Source: an uncultured Pseudohongiella sp.
GTDB lineage: Bacteria; Pseudomonadota; Gammaproteobacteria; Pseudomonadales; Pseudohongiellaceae
NCBI GenBank assembly: GCA_902531515.1
Contig: CACAEJ010000002.1
Location: 62,001-126,000, forward strand
Direction: 5' to 3'
Length of the DNA stretch: 64,000 bases
Each line of letters begins with the position of its first letter. Within the stretch, counting starts at the first letter, position 1. Under the pieces are notes generated by a model. It searched no databases, was not told where the DNA came from, and saw only the letters and a program-made list of their open reading frames with translations. Position numbers and translations under genes: made by a program. Shown in pieces: positions 31,983 through 41,754 of this stretch.

Positions 31983-32351
31983 ATGATTCAAGTGCAGTCT
32001 TACTTAGATGTTGCTGATAACAGCGGAGCTAGGCGCGTAATGTGCATAAAGGTTCTCGGCGGCTCGCACCGCAGGTATGCTCGTATCGGAGATGTAATCA
32101 AAGTAACGGTTAAAGAGGCGATTCCTCGCGGAAAAGTTAAAAAGGGAGAGGTATTATCGGCATTGGTTGTAAGAACAAAGAAAGGCGTTCGTCGCAGTGA
32201 TGGCTCTTTAATTAGATTCGACGATAATGCGGCAATTTTGCTCAATAATCAGGAGGCTCCGATAGGCACTCGAGTATTTGGACCTGTTACAAGAGAGTTA
32301 AGAACAGAGAAATTTATGAGAATTATTTCACTTGCACCTGAAGTTTTATAA
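31983..32351 (+). CDS. rplN: 50S ribosomal protein L14
   Basis: Interface protein and binding partner of RsfS. 122 residues, with [20 protein letters not shown] at the start. First gene of the spc group. The 51-nt spacer before it contains a small hairpin, TTGTGC/GCACAA (31947-31968), without a T-run. Confidence 0.97.
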   Translation: MIQVQSYLDVADNSGARRVMCIKVLGGSHRRYARIGDVIKVTVKEAIPRGKVKKGEVLSALVVRTKKGVRRSDGSLIRFDDNAAILLNNQEAPIGTRVFGPVTRELRTEKFMRIISLAPEVL

Positions 32352-32405
32352 CGATTTACAGAATTTATTTTCATAAGAAAGATTAAACTATAAAGAAGAA
32401 ATAGA

Positions 32406-32717
32406 ATGCAAAAGCTAAGACGAGATGACGAAATTATTGTTCTAGCGGGAAAGGATAAAGGGAAGCGCGGCACTATCTCCCAGATAGCTGGGGATCGTGT
32501 AATCGTAAGTGGTGTGAATATGGTGAAAAGACATACAAAGCCTAATCCCAACTTGGGACAGCCTGGTGGAATTATTGAAAAAGAGGCGGCAATCCATATC
32601 TCAAATGTAGCGATTTTCAATCCTGAGAAAAATGCCGCGGATAAAGTTAAGATTCAATTAGGTGATGATGGTTTGAAAAAGCGCGTTTTCTCATCAAATA
32701 ATGAGTCTGTAGATTAA
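32406..32717 (+). CDS. rplX: 50S ribosomal protein L24
   Basis: Assembly initiator with a KOW motif ([18 protein letters not shown]). 103 residues, normal. [20 protein letters not shown] is the conserved rRNA-contact loop. 11 nt before rplE. Confidence 0.97.
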   Translation: MQKLRRDDEIIVLAGKDKGKRGTISQIAGDRVIVSGVNMVKRHTKPNPNLGQPGGIIEKEAAIHISNVAIFNPEKNAADKVKIQLGDDGLKKRVFSSNNESVD

Positions 32718-32728
32718 GGAACACGGTT

Positions 32729-33358
32729 ATGGCCCAGTTAAAAGAGTATTACAAAGAGAAGGTTGTGCCGGAGTTGGCTCAGCAATTGGGTTTTGGCAAT
32801 ACGATGCGTGTGCCAAAGGTCACTAAAGTTGTCTTAAATATGGGTTTAGGCGAAGCCGTAGCGGATAAAAAAATACTCGAGAATGCAACTAACGATCTTG
32901 CATCCATTAGTGGTCAAAAAGTGGTAGTAACAAAAGCTCGTAAAAGTATAGCAGGATTTAAAATTCGAGATGGGTGGCCAATTGGTTGCAAGGTTACTCT
33001 TCGTGGAGAACGCATGTATGAATTTTTAGAGAGATTAGTAAACATAGCGATTCCTCGAATAAGAGATTTCCGTGGTTTAAGTCCTAAATCCTTTGATGGT
33101 CGCGGAAACTTTGCGATGGGAGTCAACGAGCAAATAATCTTCCCGGAAATTGAATACGATAAGATAGATAAGTTACGAGGTTTAGATATCGCAATTACTA
33201 CCACAGCTAGCAATGATGATGAGGGCAGGGCTTTGCTGAGCGCTCTTCGTTTTCCATTCAAAGGTATGTCGGTAGATTCAGAAGAAGACTCACGAGAGAA
33301 CAAAAAGATTGGGTCGTCGACAGATCAGGACTCTAAACAAGATAGAGAGGATATATGA
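32729..33358 (+). CDS. rplE: 50S ribosomal protein L5 with acidic C-terminal extension
   Basis: Central-protuberance protein that binds 5S rRNA and the P-site tRNA. The core (to ...[11 protein letters not shown], about residue 180) matches the 179-residue E. coli protein. It is followed by about 28 polar residues rich in Asp, Glu, Ser and Lys, an uncommon tail. The frame is open and runs to within 1 nt of rpsN, so the extension is not an assembly or frame error that I can see. Confidence 0.95.
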   Translation: MAQLKEYYKEKVVPELAQQLGFGNTMRVPKVTKVVLNMGLGEAVADKKILENATNDLASISGQKVVVTKARKSIAGFKIRDGWPIGCKVTLRGERMYEFLERLVNIAIPRIRDFRGLSPKSFDGRGNFAMGVNEQIIFPEIEYDKIDKLRGLDIAITTTASNDDEGRALLSALRFPFKGMSVDSEEDSRENKKIGSSTDQDSKQDREDI

Positions 33359-33359
33359 C

Positions 33360-33665
33360 ATGGCTAAAGCGTCAATGATAGCCAGAGAAAATAAAAGAAT
33401 GCGCACTGCGGAAAAGTACGCGAATAAGCGCAATAGTTTGAGAGCTGTGTTGAAGGATTCAAATTCTTCAGAGGAAGAAAGATGGGCGGCGCAAGTCAAG
33501 TTACAAAAATTACCGCGGGATGCAAGTCCGTGTCGGCGCCAGCGTCGGTGTCTTATAACTGGTAGACCTCATGGGGTATATCGCAAATTTGGGCTCTGTC
33601 GAAACAAGTTACGCGAAGCTGCCATGCGTGGAGACATACCTGGTTTAACAAAGGCAAGTTGGTAA
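33360..33665 (+). CDS. rpsN: 30S ribosomal protein S14
   Basis: 30S head protein. 101 residues from ATG 33360, the long form without a full zinc ribbon. An in-frame upstream start at 33309 lies inside rplE and adds nonfamily residues, so I reject it. [20 protein letters not shown] is the signature. Confidence 0.96.
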   Translation: MAKASMIARENKRMRTAEKYANKRNSLRAVLKDSNSSEEERWAAQVKLQKLPRDASPCRRQRRCLITGRPHGVYRKFGLCRNKLREAAMRGDIPGLTKASW

Positions 33666-33681
33666 TCGGAGTTTCTATTTT

Positions 33682-34077
33682 ATGAGCATGTCAGACCCGA
33701 TAGCAGATTTTCTAACTCGAATTCGAAATGCCCAAATGGCGTCTATGCCCGGTGTCACTTGCCCATCATCAAAGATCAAGGTAGAGATAAGTAAAGTACT
33801 TCAAGATGAGGGTTACATTAGCGGATTCGCAGTAACCGAGACGGATGGAAAACCGATGATTAATCTTGATCTCAAATATTTCAATGGTAAGCCGGTGATA
33901 GAGGAAATCAAGCGAGTTAGTCGGCCAGGGCTTCGTAACTATCAAGGCAAAGATAGCTTACCTGAGAACCGAGCTGGTTTAGGAGTTGCTATCGTAACGA
34001 CTAGTCAGGGATTAATGACAGAAAAGCAAGCTCGTTCTGCTGGCGTTGGTGGTGAAGTTTTGTGCACAGTTTTTTGA
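33682..34077 (+). CDS. rpsH: 30S ribosomal protein S8
   Basis: Binds 16S helix 21; in E. coli it also represses the spc operon by binding the rplE start region. 131 residues with [18 protein letters not shown] and the C-terminal [15 protein letters not shown]. Both domains intact. Confidence 0.97.
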   Translation: MSMSDPIADFLTRIRNAQMASMPGVTCPSSKIKVEISKVLQDEGYISGFAVTETDGKPMINLDLKYFNGKPVIEEIKRVSRPGLRNYQGKDSLPENRAGLGVAIVTTSQGLMTEKQARSAGVGGEVLCTVF

Positions 34078-34105
34078 TTCAAGTGATGGTTTAGAGTGAT
34101 TAAAA

Positions 34106-34639
34106 ATGTCTAGAATTTCGAATGTTCCAGTAATGCTTCCTAAAGGCGTAGAGGCCACAGTGAGCGAATCAAGTATCGCAGTCAAAGGAAGTAAAGGAAG
34201 TTTAAACCTTGCGTTGCATCATTTAGTCAATGTGGAACGGAATGACGAGAATTTAAAAGTCTCTGGGAAGGATGATTCGCGAGAATCGGGAGCTATGGCT
34301 GGCACATTTCGGGCCTTGATTAATAACATGGTAGTAGGGGTTTCAGAGGGATATCAAAAGAAATTAGAACTCCAGGGAGTGGGTTACCGAGCAAAGGCTT
34401 CTGGTAAGTCAGTCAATTTAACCGTAGGTTACTCGCACCCTATAGATTATAGACTACCGGAGGGAATCACCGCTGAAACTCCTTCTCAAACAGAAATAGT
34501 CATTGCCGGAGTAGATAAACAGCTGGTGGGGCAAGTGGCGGCAGAACTCAGAGATTTTCGTCCACCAGAGCCATATAAAGGTAAAGGCATTCGTTATTCC
34601 GATGAGCGGGTATACAGGAAAGAGGCTAAGAAAAAGTAG
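34106..34639 (+). CDS. rplF: 50S ribosomal protein L6
   Basis: Near the sarcin-ricin loop and the L7/L12 base. 177 residues, two repeated domains. The C-terminal signature PEPYKGKGIRYSDERVYRKE is complete. Confidence 0.97.
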   Translation: MSRISNVPVMLPKGVEATVSESSIAVKGSKGSLNLALHHLVNVERNDENLKVSGKDDSRESGAMAGTFRALINNMVVGVSEGYQKKLELQGVGYRAKASGKSVNLTVGYSHPIDYRLPEGITAETPSQTEIVIAGVDKQLVGQVAAELRDFRPPEPYKGKGIRYSDERVYRKEAKKK

Positions 34640-34645
34640 GAGTAA

Positions 34646-34999
34646 ATGATGAATGTGAAGAAGTCAGCCCGCTTAAGACGAGCCAAGCGGACGCGGTCAA
34701 AAATAAATCAACTTCGAATGAAGCGCTTATGTGTGTATAGAACTCCTCGCCATATTTATGCGCAAATTATTTCTGAGCAAGGTGATCGCATTATCGCTTG
34801 CGCCTCAACAGTGGAGAAAGAGAATAGAAAGAACAAGACAGGCAATGTTGAAGCTGCGAGCACGGTGGGAAAACTTATCGCTAAGCGATCGATAGAAGCT
34901 GGGATAGACAGAGTTGCTTTCGATAGATCGGGTTACGCCTATCACGGTCGTGTAAAGGCATTAGCAGAGGCAGCTCGAGAAAGCGGGTTAAAGTTCTAA
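34646..34999 (+). CDS. rplR: 50S ribosomal protein L18
   Basis: 5S rRNA-binding protein. 117 residues from 34646 or 116 from the second ATG at 34649; the latter sits at a better distance from AGGAG (34638-34642). [13 protein letters not shown] and [17 protein letters not shown] identify it. Confidence 0.96.
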   Translation: MMNVKKSARLRRAKRTRSKINQLRMKRLCVYRTPRHIYAQIISEQGDRIIACASTVEKENRKNKTGNVEAASTVGKLIAKRSIEAGIDRVAFDRSGYAYHGRVKALAEAARESGLKF

Positions 35000-35010
35000 G
35001 GAATTAAGTT

Positions 35011-35520
35011 ATGGCATTTAAAGACGAGCCAAATAAAAACGAAGAAGGTCTGCAAGAGAAACTTATACAAGTTAACCGAGTGGCGAAAGTGGTCAAGGGT
35101 GGTCGAATTTTTGGTTTTACCGCACTCACAGCGGTGGGTGATGGCAACGGAAAAGTCGGTTTTGGTAGGGGCAAAGCTAGAGAAGTCCCATTGGCAATTC
35201 AAAAAGCAATGGAAAGTGCCAGACGCAATATGATAACGGTAAGCCTTGACGGACACACTCTGCAATATCCCATTAGATCAAGGCATGGAGCGTCAAAGGT
35301 TTACATGCAGCCCGCCTCAGAAGGTACGGGAGTGATTGCTGGAGGAGCTATGCGAGCGATATTAGAGCTAGCGGGAGTTCAAAACGTTCTTACTAAGTGT
35401 TACGGCTCAACTAATCCCGTGAATGTAGTTCAAGCTACTTTCAAAGGCTTAAGGGATATGAGATCACCTGACGATGTGGCCGCTAAAAGAGGTAAAGCGC
35501 TTGAAGAAGTAGCTGGGTAA
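35011..35520 (+). CDS. rpsE: 30S ribosomal protein S5
   Basis: mRNA entry and decoding-fidelity protein. 169 residues. The N-terminal dsRNA-binding-like domain [20 protein letters not shown] and [18 protein letters not shown] are conserved. Confidence 0.97.
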   Translation: MAFKDEPNKNEEGLQEKLIQVNRVAKVVKGGRIFGFTALTAVGDGNGKVGFGRGKAREVPLAIQKAMESARRNMITVSLDGHTLQYPIRSRHGASKVYMQPASEGTGVIAGGAMRAILELAGVQNVLTKCYGSTNPVNVVQATFKGLRDMRSPDDVAAKRGKALEEVAG

Positions 35521-35576
35521 AATTTACCTGAGTGGGTTCATAACAAAAGAAAGATCACTAATTAAAGTAGAATTAT

Positions 35577-35768
35577 ATGGCTAAAAAAAAGACTGTGAAA
35601 GTCACTTTAACAAAGAGTCCGATAGGTGCCCTGCCTAAGCATAAATTGTGCTTAAGGGGCCTAGGATTGCGTCGTATGCATCAATTAGTTGAAGTTGAAG
35701 ATACTCCTTCTGTGCGTGGGATGATACATAAAGTTAACTATATGTTAACTGTAGAGAGTGAGGGATAG
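35577..35768 (+). CDS. rpmD: 50S ribosomal protein L30
   Basis: Small 50S protein, 63 residues, only a few longer than usual. [19 protein letters not shown] and [20 protein letters not shown] are the family motifs. 2 nt before rplO. Confidence 0.96.
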   Translation: MAKKKTVKVTLTKSPIGALPKHKLCLRGLGLRRMHQLVEVEDTPSVRGMIHKVNYMLTVESEG

Positions 35769-35770
35769 TT

Positions 35771-36283
35771 ATGCAGTTGAATGAATTAAGTCCAGCTCCC
35801 GGCAGCACCAAGATAAAAAAAAGAGTCGGCCGTGGTGTAGCTAGTGGTTGGGGTAAAACGTGTGGAACTGGCCACAAGGGACAAAAATCACGGAGTGGTG
35901 GTACTGTCAAACCAGGGTTTGAAGGCGGTCAGATGCCATTGCAGATGCGGTTACCTAAATATGGCTTTACCTCTCGTATTGGATTGGTGACTTCGGAGGT
36001 AAGGACTTCCGAATTGAATAAAATTCAAGACGGCATTGTATCTCTAGAGACCCTAAAAAAATCTGGCGTCATTACGGCAGGAACTAAACGAGTAAAGATC
36101 ATGCTATCTGGAGAAGTCAAAAAAAAATTGACTGTTCAAGGCTTGTCGGTTTCCAAAGGGGCAAGAGATTCAATTGAGCGGGCTGGCGGCGAGGTTCTTG
36201 ATGTTAAGACAGAAAATCCATCGAAAGGCTCTAAGGCAAAAAAGCAACAAGATATAACAAAGCCCGAAGAACAAAAAGACTAA
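35771..36283 (+). CDS. rplO: 50S ribosomal protein L15, extended C-terminus
   Basis: Late-assembly 50S protein. The core ends near residue 146; the protein is 170 residues, with about 25 extra charged residues (Lys, Glu, Gln). [20 protein letters not shown] and [15 protein letters not shown] mark the family. secY follows after 64 nt. Confidence 0.95.
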   Translation: MQLNELSPAPGSTKIKKRVGRGVASGWGKTCGTGHKGQKSRSGGTVKPGFEGGQMPLQMRLPKYGFTSRIGLVTSEVRTSELNKIQDGIVSLETLKKSGVITAGTKRVKIMLSGEVKKKLTVQGLSVSKGARDSIERAGGEVLDVKTENPSKGSKAKKQQDITKPEEQKD

Positions 36284-36347
36284 TGCGGTAATCAGATGAC
36301 CCAAAAAATTATTAAGTATAAATTTCTGGATAAAGTAAATTGAGATA

Positions 36348-37673
36348 ATGGCAAATAAACCAAACATTAATCCGGAAAACATAGGTGCGGGCTTGGGTGA
36401 ACTTAAGTCGCGGTTATTATTTCTTTTGTTTGCTATTTTCGTCTATAGGATTGGTACACATATCCCTGTCCCAGGTATTGATCCTTTGCAATTGCAAGCT
36501 TTCTTTGAGCAAAATGAAGGCACGTTCGCAGGTCTGTTCAACATGTTTTCGGGTGGTGCTTTAGAGAGGATGAGTATAGTTGCTTTAGGCATCATGCCAT
36601 ATATTTCGGCATCCATTATCATGCAACTTCTCACGGCGGTTAGTCCTCAACTTGATCAATTAAAGAAAGAAGGAGAATCGGGGCGCCGAAAAATTACTCA
36701 ATATACACGTTATGGTGCCCTCGCACTTGCAACTGTTCAGGGGACTGGTATGACTGTTGGCCTGCTTGCCCCTATTGCTTATAACCCCGGACTAGCCTTT
36801 AACTTAACCGCTATAATTTCTTTAGTAACTGGTGCTATGTTTTTGATGTGGCTAGGTGAGCAGATAACAGAAAAAGGAATTGGTAACGGTATCTCCATGC
36901 TGATTTTTGCGGGAATTGTTGCTCTCTTTCCAGCCGCTGTTGGCTCATCCCTCACCCAAGCTTATGAGGGACAGATTAGCGGTGTTTTATTACTAATTGT
37001 TGGATTAATCGCCATAGGTGTTGTTGCTGGCATAGTTTACGTAGAGCGAGCTCAGCGCCGTATTACGGTCAACTATGCGAAAAGGCAACAAGGGCGTAAG
37101 ATGTATCAAGCGCAAGCAAGTCATTTGCCTCTTAAAATTAACATGGCGGGCGTTATACCAGCGATTTTTGCAAGTAGCATACTACTTTTCCCCGCGTCTC
37201 TTGGTCAGTGGTTCGGTCAGTCTGAGGGAGCCGAATGGTTACAGGACCTTGCTTTACTGATCGGTCCAGGGCAGCCTTTGTATATCATAATCTTTAGCGC
37301 GATGATTATATTCTTTTGTTTTTTTTACACAGCATTGGTTTTTAATCCAAGAGATGTGGCTGAAAATTTAAAACGTTCAGGCGCGTTTATCCCCGGAATA
37401 CGGCCTGGAGAACAAACGGCGAAGTATATCGACGGAGTTATTACGCGTTTGACGATGTTTGGTGCGATATACATAACACTCGTATGCTTGCTTCCTAATT
37501 TTATGCAGATGATGGCTAATGTTCCTTTTAACCTTGGAGGAACGGCGTTATTGATTTCTGTTGTGGTGACTATGGATTTTTGGTCTCAAGTGCAATCTCA
37601 TCTTATGTCGCATCAGTACGATTCATTAATGAAAAAGTCAAAGTTAGGTAATTATGGCAGAACTGGAATTTAA
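36348..37673 (+). CDS. secY: Preprotein translocase subunit SecY
   Basis: Protein-conducting channel of the inner membrane. 441 residues, ten membrane helices. [13 protein letters not shown] in helix 1, [15 protein letters not shown], and the C-terminal cytoplasmic [20 protein letters not shown] are conserved. The usual place in the spc operon before rpmJ. The start is by family alignment. Confidence 0.97.
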   Translation: MANKPNINPENIGAGLGELKSRLLFLLFAIFVYRIGTHIPVPGIDPLQLQAFFEQNEGTFAGLFNMFSGGALERMSIVALGIMPYISASIIMQLLTAVSPQLDQLKKEGESGRRKITQYTRYGALALATVQGTGMTVGLLAPIAYNPGLAFNLTAIISLVTGAMFLMWLGEQITEKGIGNGISMLIFAGIVALFPAAVGSSLTQAYEGQISGVLLLIVGLIAIGVVAGIVYVERAQRRITVNYAKRQQGRKMYQAQASHLPLKINMAGVIPAIFASSILLFPASLGQWFGQSEGAEWLQDLALLIGPGQPLYIIIFSAMIIFFCFFYTALVFNPRDVAENLKRSGAFIPGIRPGEQTAKYIDGVITRLTMFGAIYITLVCLLPNFMQMMANVPFNLGGTALLISVVVTMDFWSQVQSHLMSHQYDSLMKKSKLGNYGRTGI

Positions 37674-37702
37674 TAGGTGTTGTCTGTCATTAGGAGTGAA
37701 AA

Positions 37703-37819
37703 ATGAAAGTTAGAACTTCTGTAAAGAAGATATGCCGCAACTGTAAAGTAATTAGAAGGAACGGATCAGTGCGAGTCATTTGTAGTTCTGAACCACGACA
37801 TAAGCAACGACAGGGCTAA
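37703..37819 (+). CDS. rpmJ: 50S ribosomal protein L36
   Basis: Only 38 codons: ATG 37703 to TAA 37819, preceded by TAGGAGTG. The zinc-binding type is evident from Cys11, Cys14, Cys27 and His33 ([17 protein letters not shown]). N-terminal [10 protein letters not shown] is typical. Located between secY and rpsM as in other gammaproteobacteria. Confidence 0.95.
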   Translation: MKVRTSVKKICRNCKVIRRNGSVRVICSSEPRHKQRQG

Positions 37820-37837
37820 AACAACGGAGTTAAATGT

Positions 37838-38194
37838 ATGGCGCGTATTGCCGGAGTCAACATCCCAGATGATAAACACATTGTCATATCCTTACGTTAC
37901 GTGTATGGAATTGGCCCTACAGCTGCTCAAAATATTTGTATGGCTAGCGGTATCGAGCCCTCGGTTAAGGTTTCCGAGCTCAATACAGAGCAGTTGGATT
38001 TGATAAGGTCAGAAGTAGCTAAACTTACTACAGAGGGAGACCTTCGTCGCGAAGTTAGCATGAACATTAAAAGACTTATGGACCTTGGTTGTAATCGAGG
38101 TATAAGGCATAGACGTTCGTTACCAGTGCGAGGGCAGAGAACAAAAACTAACGCGCGGACTCGAAAAGGTCCAAAAAAACCAATCAGAAAATAG
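37838..38194 (+). CDS. rpsM: 30S ribosomal protein S13
   Basis: Head protein at the subunit bridge. 118 residues. [20 protein letters not shown] and [20 protein letters not shown] are conserved. Only 18 nt after rpmJ, so I see no separate S4-type leader as in E. coli. Confidence 0.97.
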   Translation: MARIAGVNIPDDKHIVISLRYVYGIGPTAAQNICMASGIEPSVKVSELNTEQLDLIRSEVAKLTTEGDLRREVSMNIKRLMDLGCNRGIRHRRSLPVRGQRTKTNARTRKGPKKPIRK

Positions 38195-38224
38195 TATGTG
38201 AAATAGAGTATAAAAGGTATTTAG

Positions 38225-38614
38225 ATGGCCACACCAAAAACTACAAAGAAGAAAGTGCGTAACAGTGTAATAGATGGTATTGCGTTTATTCATGCCTCTT
38301 TTAACAACACCATTATTACAATCACAGACAGGCAGGGAAACGCTCTTTCTTGGGCGACCGCCGGGGGATCTGGGTTTAGAGGGTCAAGGAAAAGTACACC
38401 TTTCGCTGCTCAGGTTGCTGCGGAAAAGGCTGGTAAGCAAGCTATGGAATTGTATGGCCTGCAAAATTTAGATGTAAAAGTTAATGGTCCTGGCCCTGGA
38501 CGTGAGTCTGCAGTTCGAGCTTTAAATACCTGCGGATTGAAAGTCAGCAACATCACTGATGTCACACCGATTCCACATAATGGTTGCCGACCACCAAAGA
38601 AGCGTCGCGTGTAA
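38225..38614 (+). CDS. rpsK: 30S ribosomal protein S11
   Basis: Platform protein near the mRNA exit. 129 residues. [20 protein letters not shown] and the C-terminal [18 protein letters not shown] are complete. Confidence 0.97.
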   Translation: MATPKTTKKKVRNSVIDGIAFIHASFNNTIITITDRQGNALSWATAGGSGFRGSRKSTPFAAQVAAEKAGKQAMELYGLQNLDVKVNGPGPGRESAVRALNTCGLKVSNITDVTPIPHNGCRPPKKRRV

Positions 38615-38628
38615 ATGGGAGATAAATT

Positions 38629-39249
38629 ATGGCCCGTTATCTAGGCCCTAAATGCAAGCTAGCTCGTCGTGAGGGAACAGATCTTTTTCTAAAAAGTGGT
38701 GTTCGACCTATCGATAGTAAATGCAAGACCGACACTAATCCGGGCCAACATGGTCAGCGGAGAGGTCGTTTATCAGACTACGGTGTTCAGCTTAGAGAAA
38801 AGCAAAAGGTAAAGCGCACCTATGGCGTTTTAGAGAAGCAATTCCGAGGCTACTACAAGGAAGCTGCGAGACTTAAGGGTGCTACCGGTGAAAACTTACT
38901 CCGGCTATTAGAATGTCGACTCGACAACGTAGTGTATCGGATGGGTTTTGGCTCGACTAGAGCGGAGGCGCGTCAACTAGTCTCTCACAAGTCAATTTGT
39001 GTGAATGGTGATGTTGTCAACATTCCGTCCTATCAAGTTGCAGCAGGTGATGTAGTTGGTATACGAGAGAAATCAAAGCAACAGCTGAGAGTCAAATCTG
39101 CGTTGGAATTATCTGCTCAACGTTCTGAAGTTGATTGGGTCTCGGTCAATACGTCAAAAATGGAGGGCGAGTTTACTCGCAAACCGGATCGTATGGATCT
39201 CCCCTCAGAGATTAATGAAAACTTGATTGTCGAACTGTACTCGAAGTAG
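38629..39249 (+). CDS. rpsD: 30S ribosomal protein S4
   Basis: Primary 16S binder; in E. coli it regulates the alpha operon and acts in antitermination. 206 residues. Zn-free N-terminal domain and the S4 RNA-binding domain ([20 protein letters not shown]). Confidence 0.97.
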   Translation: MARYLGPKCKLARREGTDLFLKSGVRPIDSKCKTDTNPGQHGQRRGRLSDYGVQLREKQKVKRTYGVLEKQFRGYYKEAARLKGATGENLLRLLECRLDNVVYRMGFGSTRAEARQLVSHKSICVNGDVVNIPSYQVAAGDVVGIREKSKQQLRVKSALELSAQRSEVDWVSVNTSKMEGEFTRKPDRMDLPSEINENLIVELYSK

Positions 39250-39277
39250 CAACCAAAAATATTAAAGGATAGGTCAC

Positions 39278-40276
39278 ATGCAAATATCTTTATCAGACTT
39301 TCTTACTCCACAAGTAATTCAAGTTGATGAATACGATAACTGCCACTCCAAAGTAGTATTAGAACCATTAGAGAGGGGTTTTGGACATACTCTCGGAAAT
39401 GCCTTGAGGCGTATTTTGCTTTCCTCTATGCCTGGGTGCGCGATTGAAGAAGTCGAAATTGATGGAGTAGTTCATGAGTACAGCACAATTGAGGGTGTTG
39501 GAGAAGATGTTATTGAGATATTGCTCAATCTCAAGGGTGTAGCAGTTGTTTTAAACGAAAGAGATGAAGCGATCTTGCATATTTCCAAAAAGGGTCCAGG
39601 CCCAGTAACAGCAGCTGATATCCAAGAGGATCATGACGTTGAGATTGTGAACCCTGACCATGTTATTGCAAATCTAAATAACAATGGGGAGCTCAACATG
39701 AGGCTTACTGTTCGCAAAGGGAGAGGCTACTCACCGGCAGATAATCGTTTACAGAAGGATGACGAAACTCGCTCAGTGGGCAAATTAGTGCTTGATGCTT
39801 CTTATAGTCCTGTAATTCGAGTTTCCTACTCTGTTGAGAATGCTCGTGTGGAGCAACGAACTGACTTAGATAAACTTATTATTGATCTTGAGACAAATGG
39901 CTCCATTGAACCAGAAGAAGCAATTAGGCGCGCTGCTACAATTCTTCAGCATCAACTTAGTGTATTCGTTGATCTTCAGAGTGAGATTATTGCGGAGCCA
40001 GAGGAACGAGAGGATGAGATAGATCCGATTCTTCTCCGTCCAGTTGATGACCTTGAACTTACGGTTCGTTCAGCTAATTGCTTAAAAGCAGAGGACATCT
40101 ACTACATAGGAGACTTGATTCAGCGAACGGAGGTGGAGCTACTGAAGACACCTAACCTTGGTAAGAAATCTTTGACAGAGATAAAAGATGTTTTGGCTAC
40201 GCGAGGGCTTTCATTAGGCTTGCGTTTGGAGAACTGGCCGCCTTCTAGTCTGAAAACTGATGATCGTGCTGCCTAA
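39278..40276 (+). CDS. rpoA: DNA-directed RNA polymerase subunit alpha
   Basis: Assembly platform of RNA polymerase plus the C-terminal UP-element and activator contact domain. 332 residues. [20 protein letters not shown] in the N-terminal domain and [20 protein letters not shown] in the C-terminal domain are intact. 22 nt before rplQ. Confidence 0.97.
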   Translation: MQISLSDFLTPQVIQVDEYDNCHSKVVLEPLERGFGHTLGNALRRILLSSMPGCAIEEVEIDGVVHEYSTIEGVGEDVIEILLNLKGVAVVLNERDEAILHISKKGPGPVTAADIQEDHDVEIVNPDHVIANLNNNGELNMRLTVRKGRGYSPADNRLQKDDETRSVGKLVLDASYSPVIRVSYSVENARVEQRTDLDKLIIDLETNGSIEPEEAIRRAATILQHQLSVFVDLQSEIIAEPEEREDEIDPILLRPVDDLELTVRSANCLKAEDIYYIGDLIQRTEVELLKTPNLGKKSLTEIKDVLATRGLSLGLRLENWPPSSLKTDDRAA

Positions 40277-40298
40277 CAGAAATTTGGGGTAAATTTTT

Positions 40299-40712
40299 AT
40301 GAGACACAGACAGAGTGGCCGTCAACTAAACCGAAACAGTCCTCATAGAACAGCTATGTTTAGGAATATGGCCTCTTCTTTGTTCGAACATGAGATTATT
40401 AAAACGACTCTTGTTAAGGCAAAGGAACTACGGACAGTCGCGGAGCCATTAATTACGCTTGCGAAGAAAGATTCGTTGGCAAATCGAAGACTTGCCTTTG
40501 ATCGAACACGAAATAAAGAAATGGTTGGAAAGTTATTTTCAGAGCTTGGGCCTCGCTATGCTGAAAGGCCAGGAGGCTATATACGAATTCTAAAGTGTGG
40601 TGAAAGGACAGGAGATAAGGCACCTATGGCCTACGTAGAATTAGTAGATAGACCAAAGCGGGAAGACTCCGATATTGATAGTGATGGCGCAGAGATTACA
40701 GAAGAAGATTAG
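40299..40712 (+). CDS. rplQ: 50S ribosomal protein L17, acidic tail
   Basis: 50S protein near the tunnel exit. 137 residues versus 127 in E. coli. [20 protein letters not shown] is the family start; the last ~17 residues are strongly acidic (Asp/Glu/Ser). Last gene of the ribosomal block. Confidence 0.96.
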   Translation: MRHRQSGRQLNRNSPHRTAMFRNMASSLFEHEIIKTTLVKAKELRTVAEPLITLAKKDSLANRRLAFDRTRNKEMVGKLFSELGPRYAERPGGYIRILKCGERTGDKAPMAYVELVDRPKREDSDIDSDGAEITEED

Positions 40713-40740
40713 ATAGAAAAGCTTGTTAGTATTTCAATAA

Positions 40741-40774
40741 AGCCCGATCTCTGAAGAGTAGTCGGGTTTTTTTT
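40741..40774 (+). terminator. Rho-independent terminator after rplQ
   Basis: CCCGAT (40743-40748) pairs with GTCGGG (40761-40766), with an inner CTC/GAG stem, followed by eight T. Closes the S10-spc-alpha transcription block. Confidence 0.88.
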
Positions 40775-40797
40775 AGTCTTAAATTTTTCAACTATTT

Positions 40798-41685
40798 ATG
40801 CAAAGTGTCAGTTTGAAAGCGTTTTTTGAATTAATAATCCTCTCTGCTATTTGGGGATCTTCGTTTCTGTTCTTGCGGTTGGCAACACCAGAGTTTGGCC
40901 CTGTTTTTTTAATAGAGATGAGAGTTCTGAGCGGCCTCATAGTTCTATTACCGATAGTGTTACTCCTGGATAAATTTAAGGAATTCAAATCTAATTGGAA
41001 GATGATAGCTATAGTAAGCCTGATGAATATGGCTATACCTTTTTGTTTCTTCGCATATTCTTCACTGTATATTGGAGCGGGTCTTCTCTCCATCATTAAT
41101 GCAACTGTTCCTATGTTCACTGCGGTTGTGGCTTATGCTCATTATGGAGAGAAATTATCCAAGGGTGGCTTTCTGGGATTAATGCTCGGATTCTTAGGTG
41201 TGGTTGCTCTCATGTTTAACCCCAGAGAAAGTCTCGGATCGTCGGAATTATTAGCAATACCGTCAGCTCTATTTGCTTGCTCGTTATATGGGATAGCGAT
41301 CAATTTGACGGCGAATAATTTGAGGGGAGTGTCGGGTCTGACAATTACTACAGGTGGACTTTTCTTTTCGACTTTAGTCTTGCTACCGTTTGCTTTTCTG
41401 GGACAACCAGAGGTACTTCCGAAGGGAAATATTTGGTGGAGTGTTTTTGCTTTAGGTGTTATTTGTACGGGTTTTGGTTTTATTATGTTCTATCGTTTGG
41501 TGGATCGGGTAGGCACAAGTCGAGCCATAATGACGACTTATTTGATCCCAGTGTTTTCGATTCTTTGGGGTAGTATTTTTTTGTCAGAAATCATCACGTT
41601 CAACATGGTATTTGGTTTTATTTTGATTCTTTTTGGCGTGGGATTGACAACTAAAAAGTCGAATGTGAGTTCAGTCAGAAAATAA
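40798..41685 (+). CDS. EamA-family (DMT superfamily) transporter
   Basis: 295 residues, ten predicted membrane helices in two homologous EamA halves. AIWGSSFLFLRLATPEFGP near the N-terminus and NATVPMFTAVVAYAHYGEKL mark the first half; MTTYLIPVFSILWGSIFLSE marks the second. Such transporters export or import amino acids, nucleosides or other metabolites; the substrate cannot be read. It stands alone, between the rplQ terminator and a bidirectional terminator. Confidence 0.85.
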   Translation: MQSVSLKAFFELIILSAIWGSSFLFLRLATPEFGPVFLIEMRVLSGLIVLLPIVLLLDKFKEFKSNWKMIAIVSLMNMAIPFCFFAYSSLYIGAGLLSIINATVPMFTAVVAYAHYGEKLSKGGFLGLMLGFLGVVALMFNPRESLGSSELLAIPSALFACSLYGIAINLTANNLRGVSGLTITTGGLFFSTLVLLPFAFLGQPEVLPKGNIWWSVFALGVICTGFGFIMFYRLVDRVGTSRAIMTTYLIPVFSILWGSIFLSEIITFNMVFGFILILFGVGLTTKKSNVSSVRK

Positions 41686-41731
41686 AATGCCCAGCCACCT
41701 TTCGGCAGCCGGGCATTATATTGTTTTTAGG
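41686..41731. terminator. Bidirectional terminator between convergent genes
   Basis: AATGCCC (41686-41692) pairs with GGGCATT (41711-41717), with an inner GCC/GGC pairing. T-rich sequence follows on the plus strand (ATTGTTTTT) and on the minus strand (TTATTTT). It sits between the EamA gene and the oppositely oriented PQQ dehydrogenase gene. Confidence 0.75.
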
Positions 41732-41754
41732 GTTTTCTTTTACTCTAGCATTAT

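Noticed and set aside
33309-33359. Extended start for S14 at 33309
   Set aside because: It lies entirely within the rplE coding region, and the S14 family begins at 33360.
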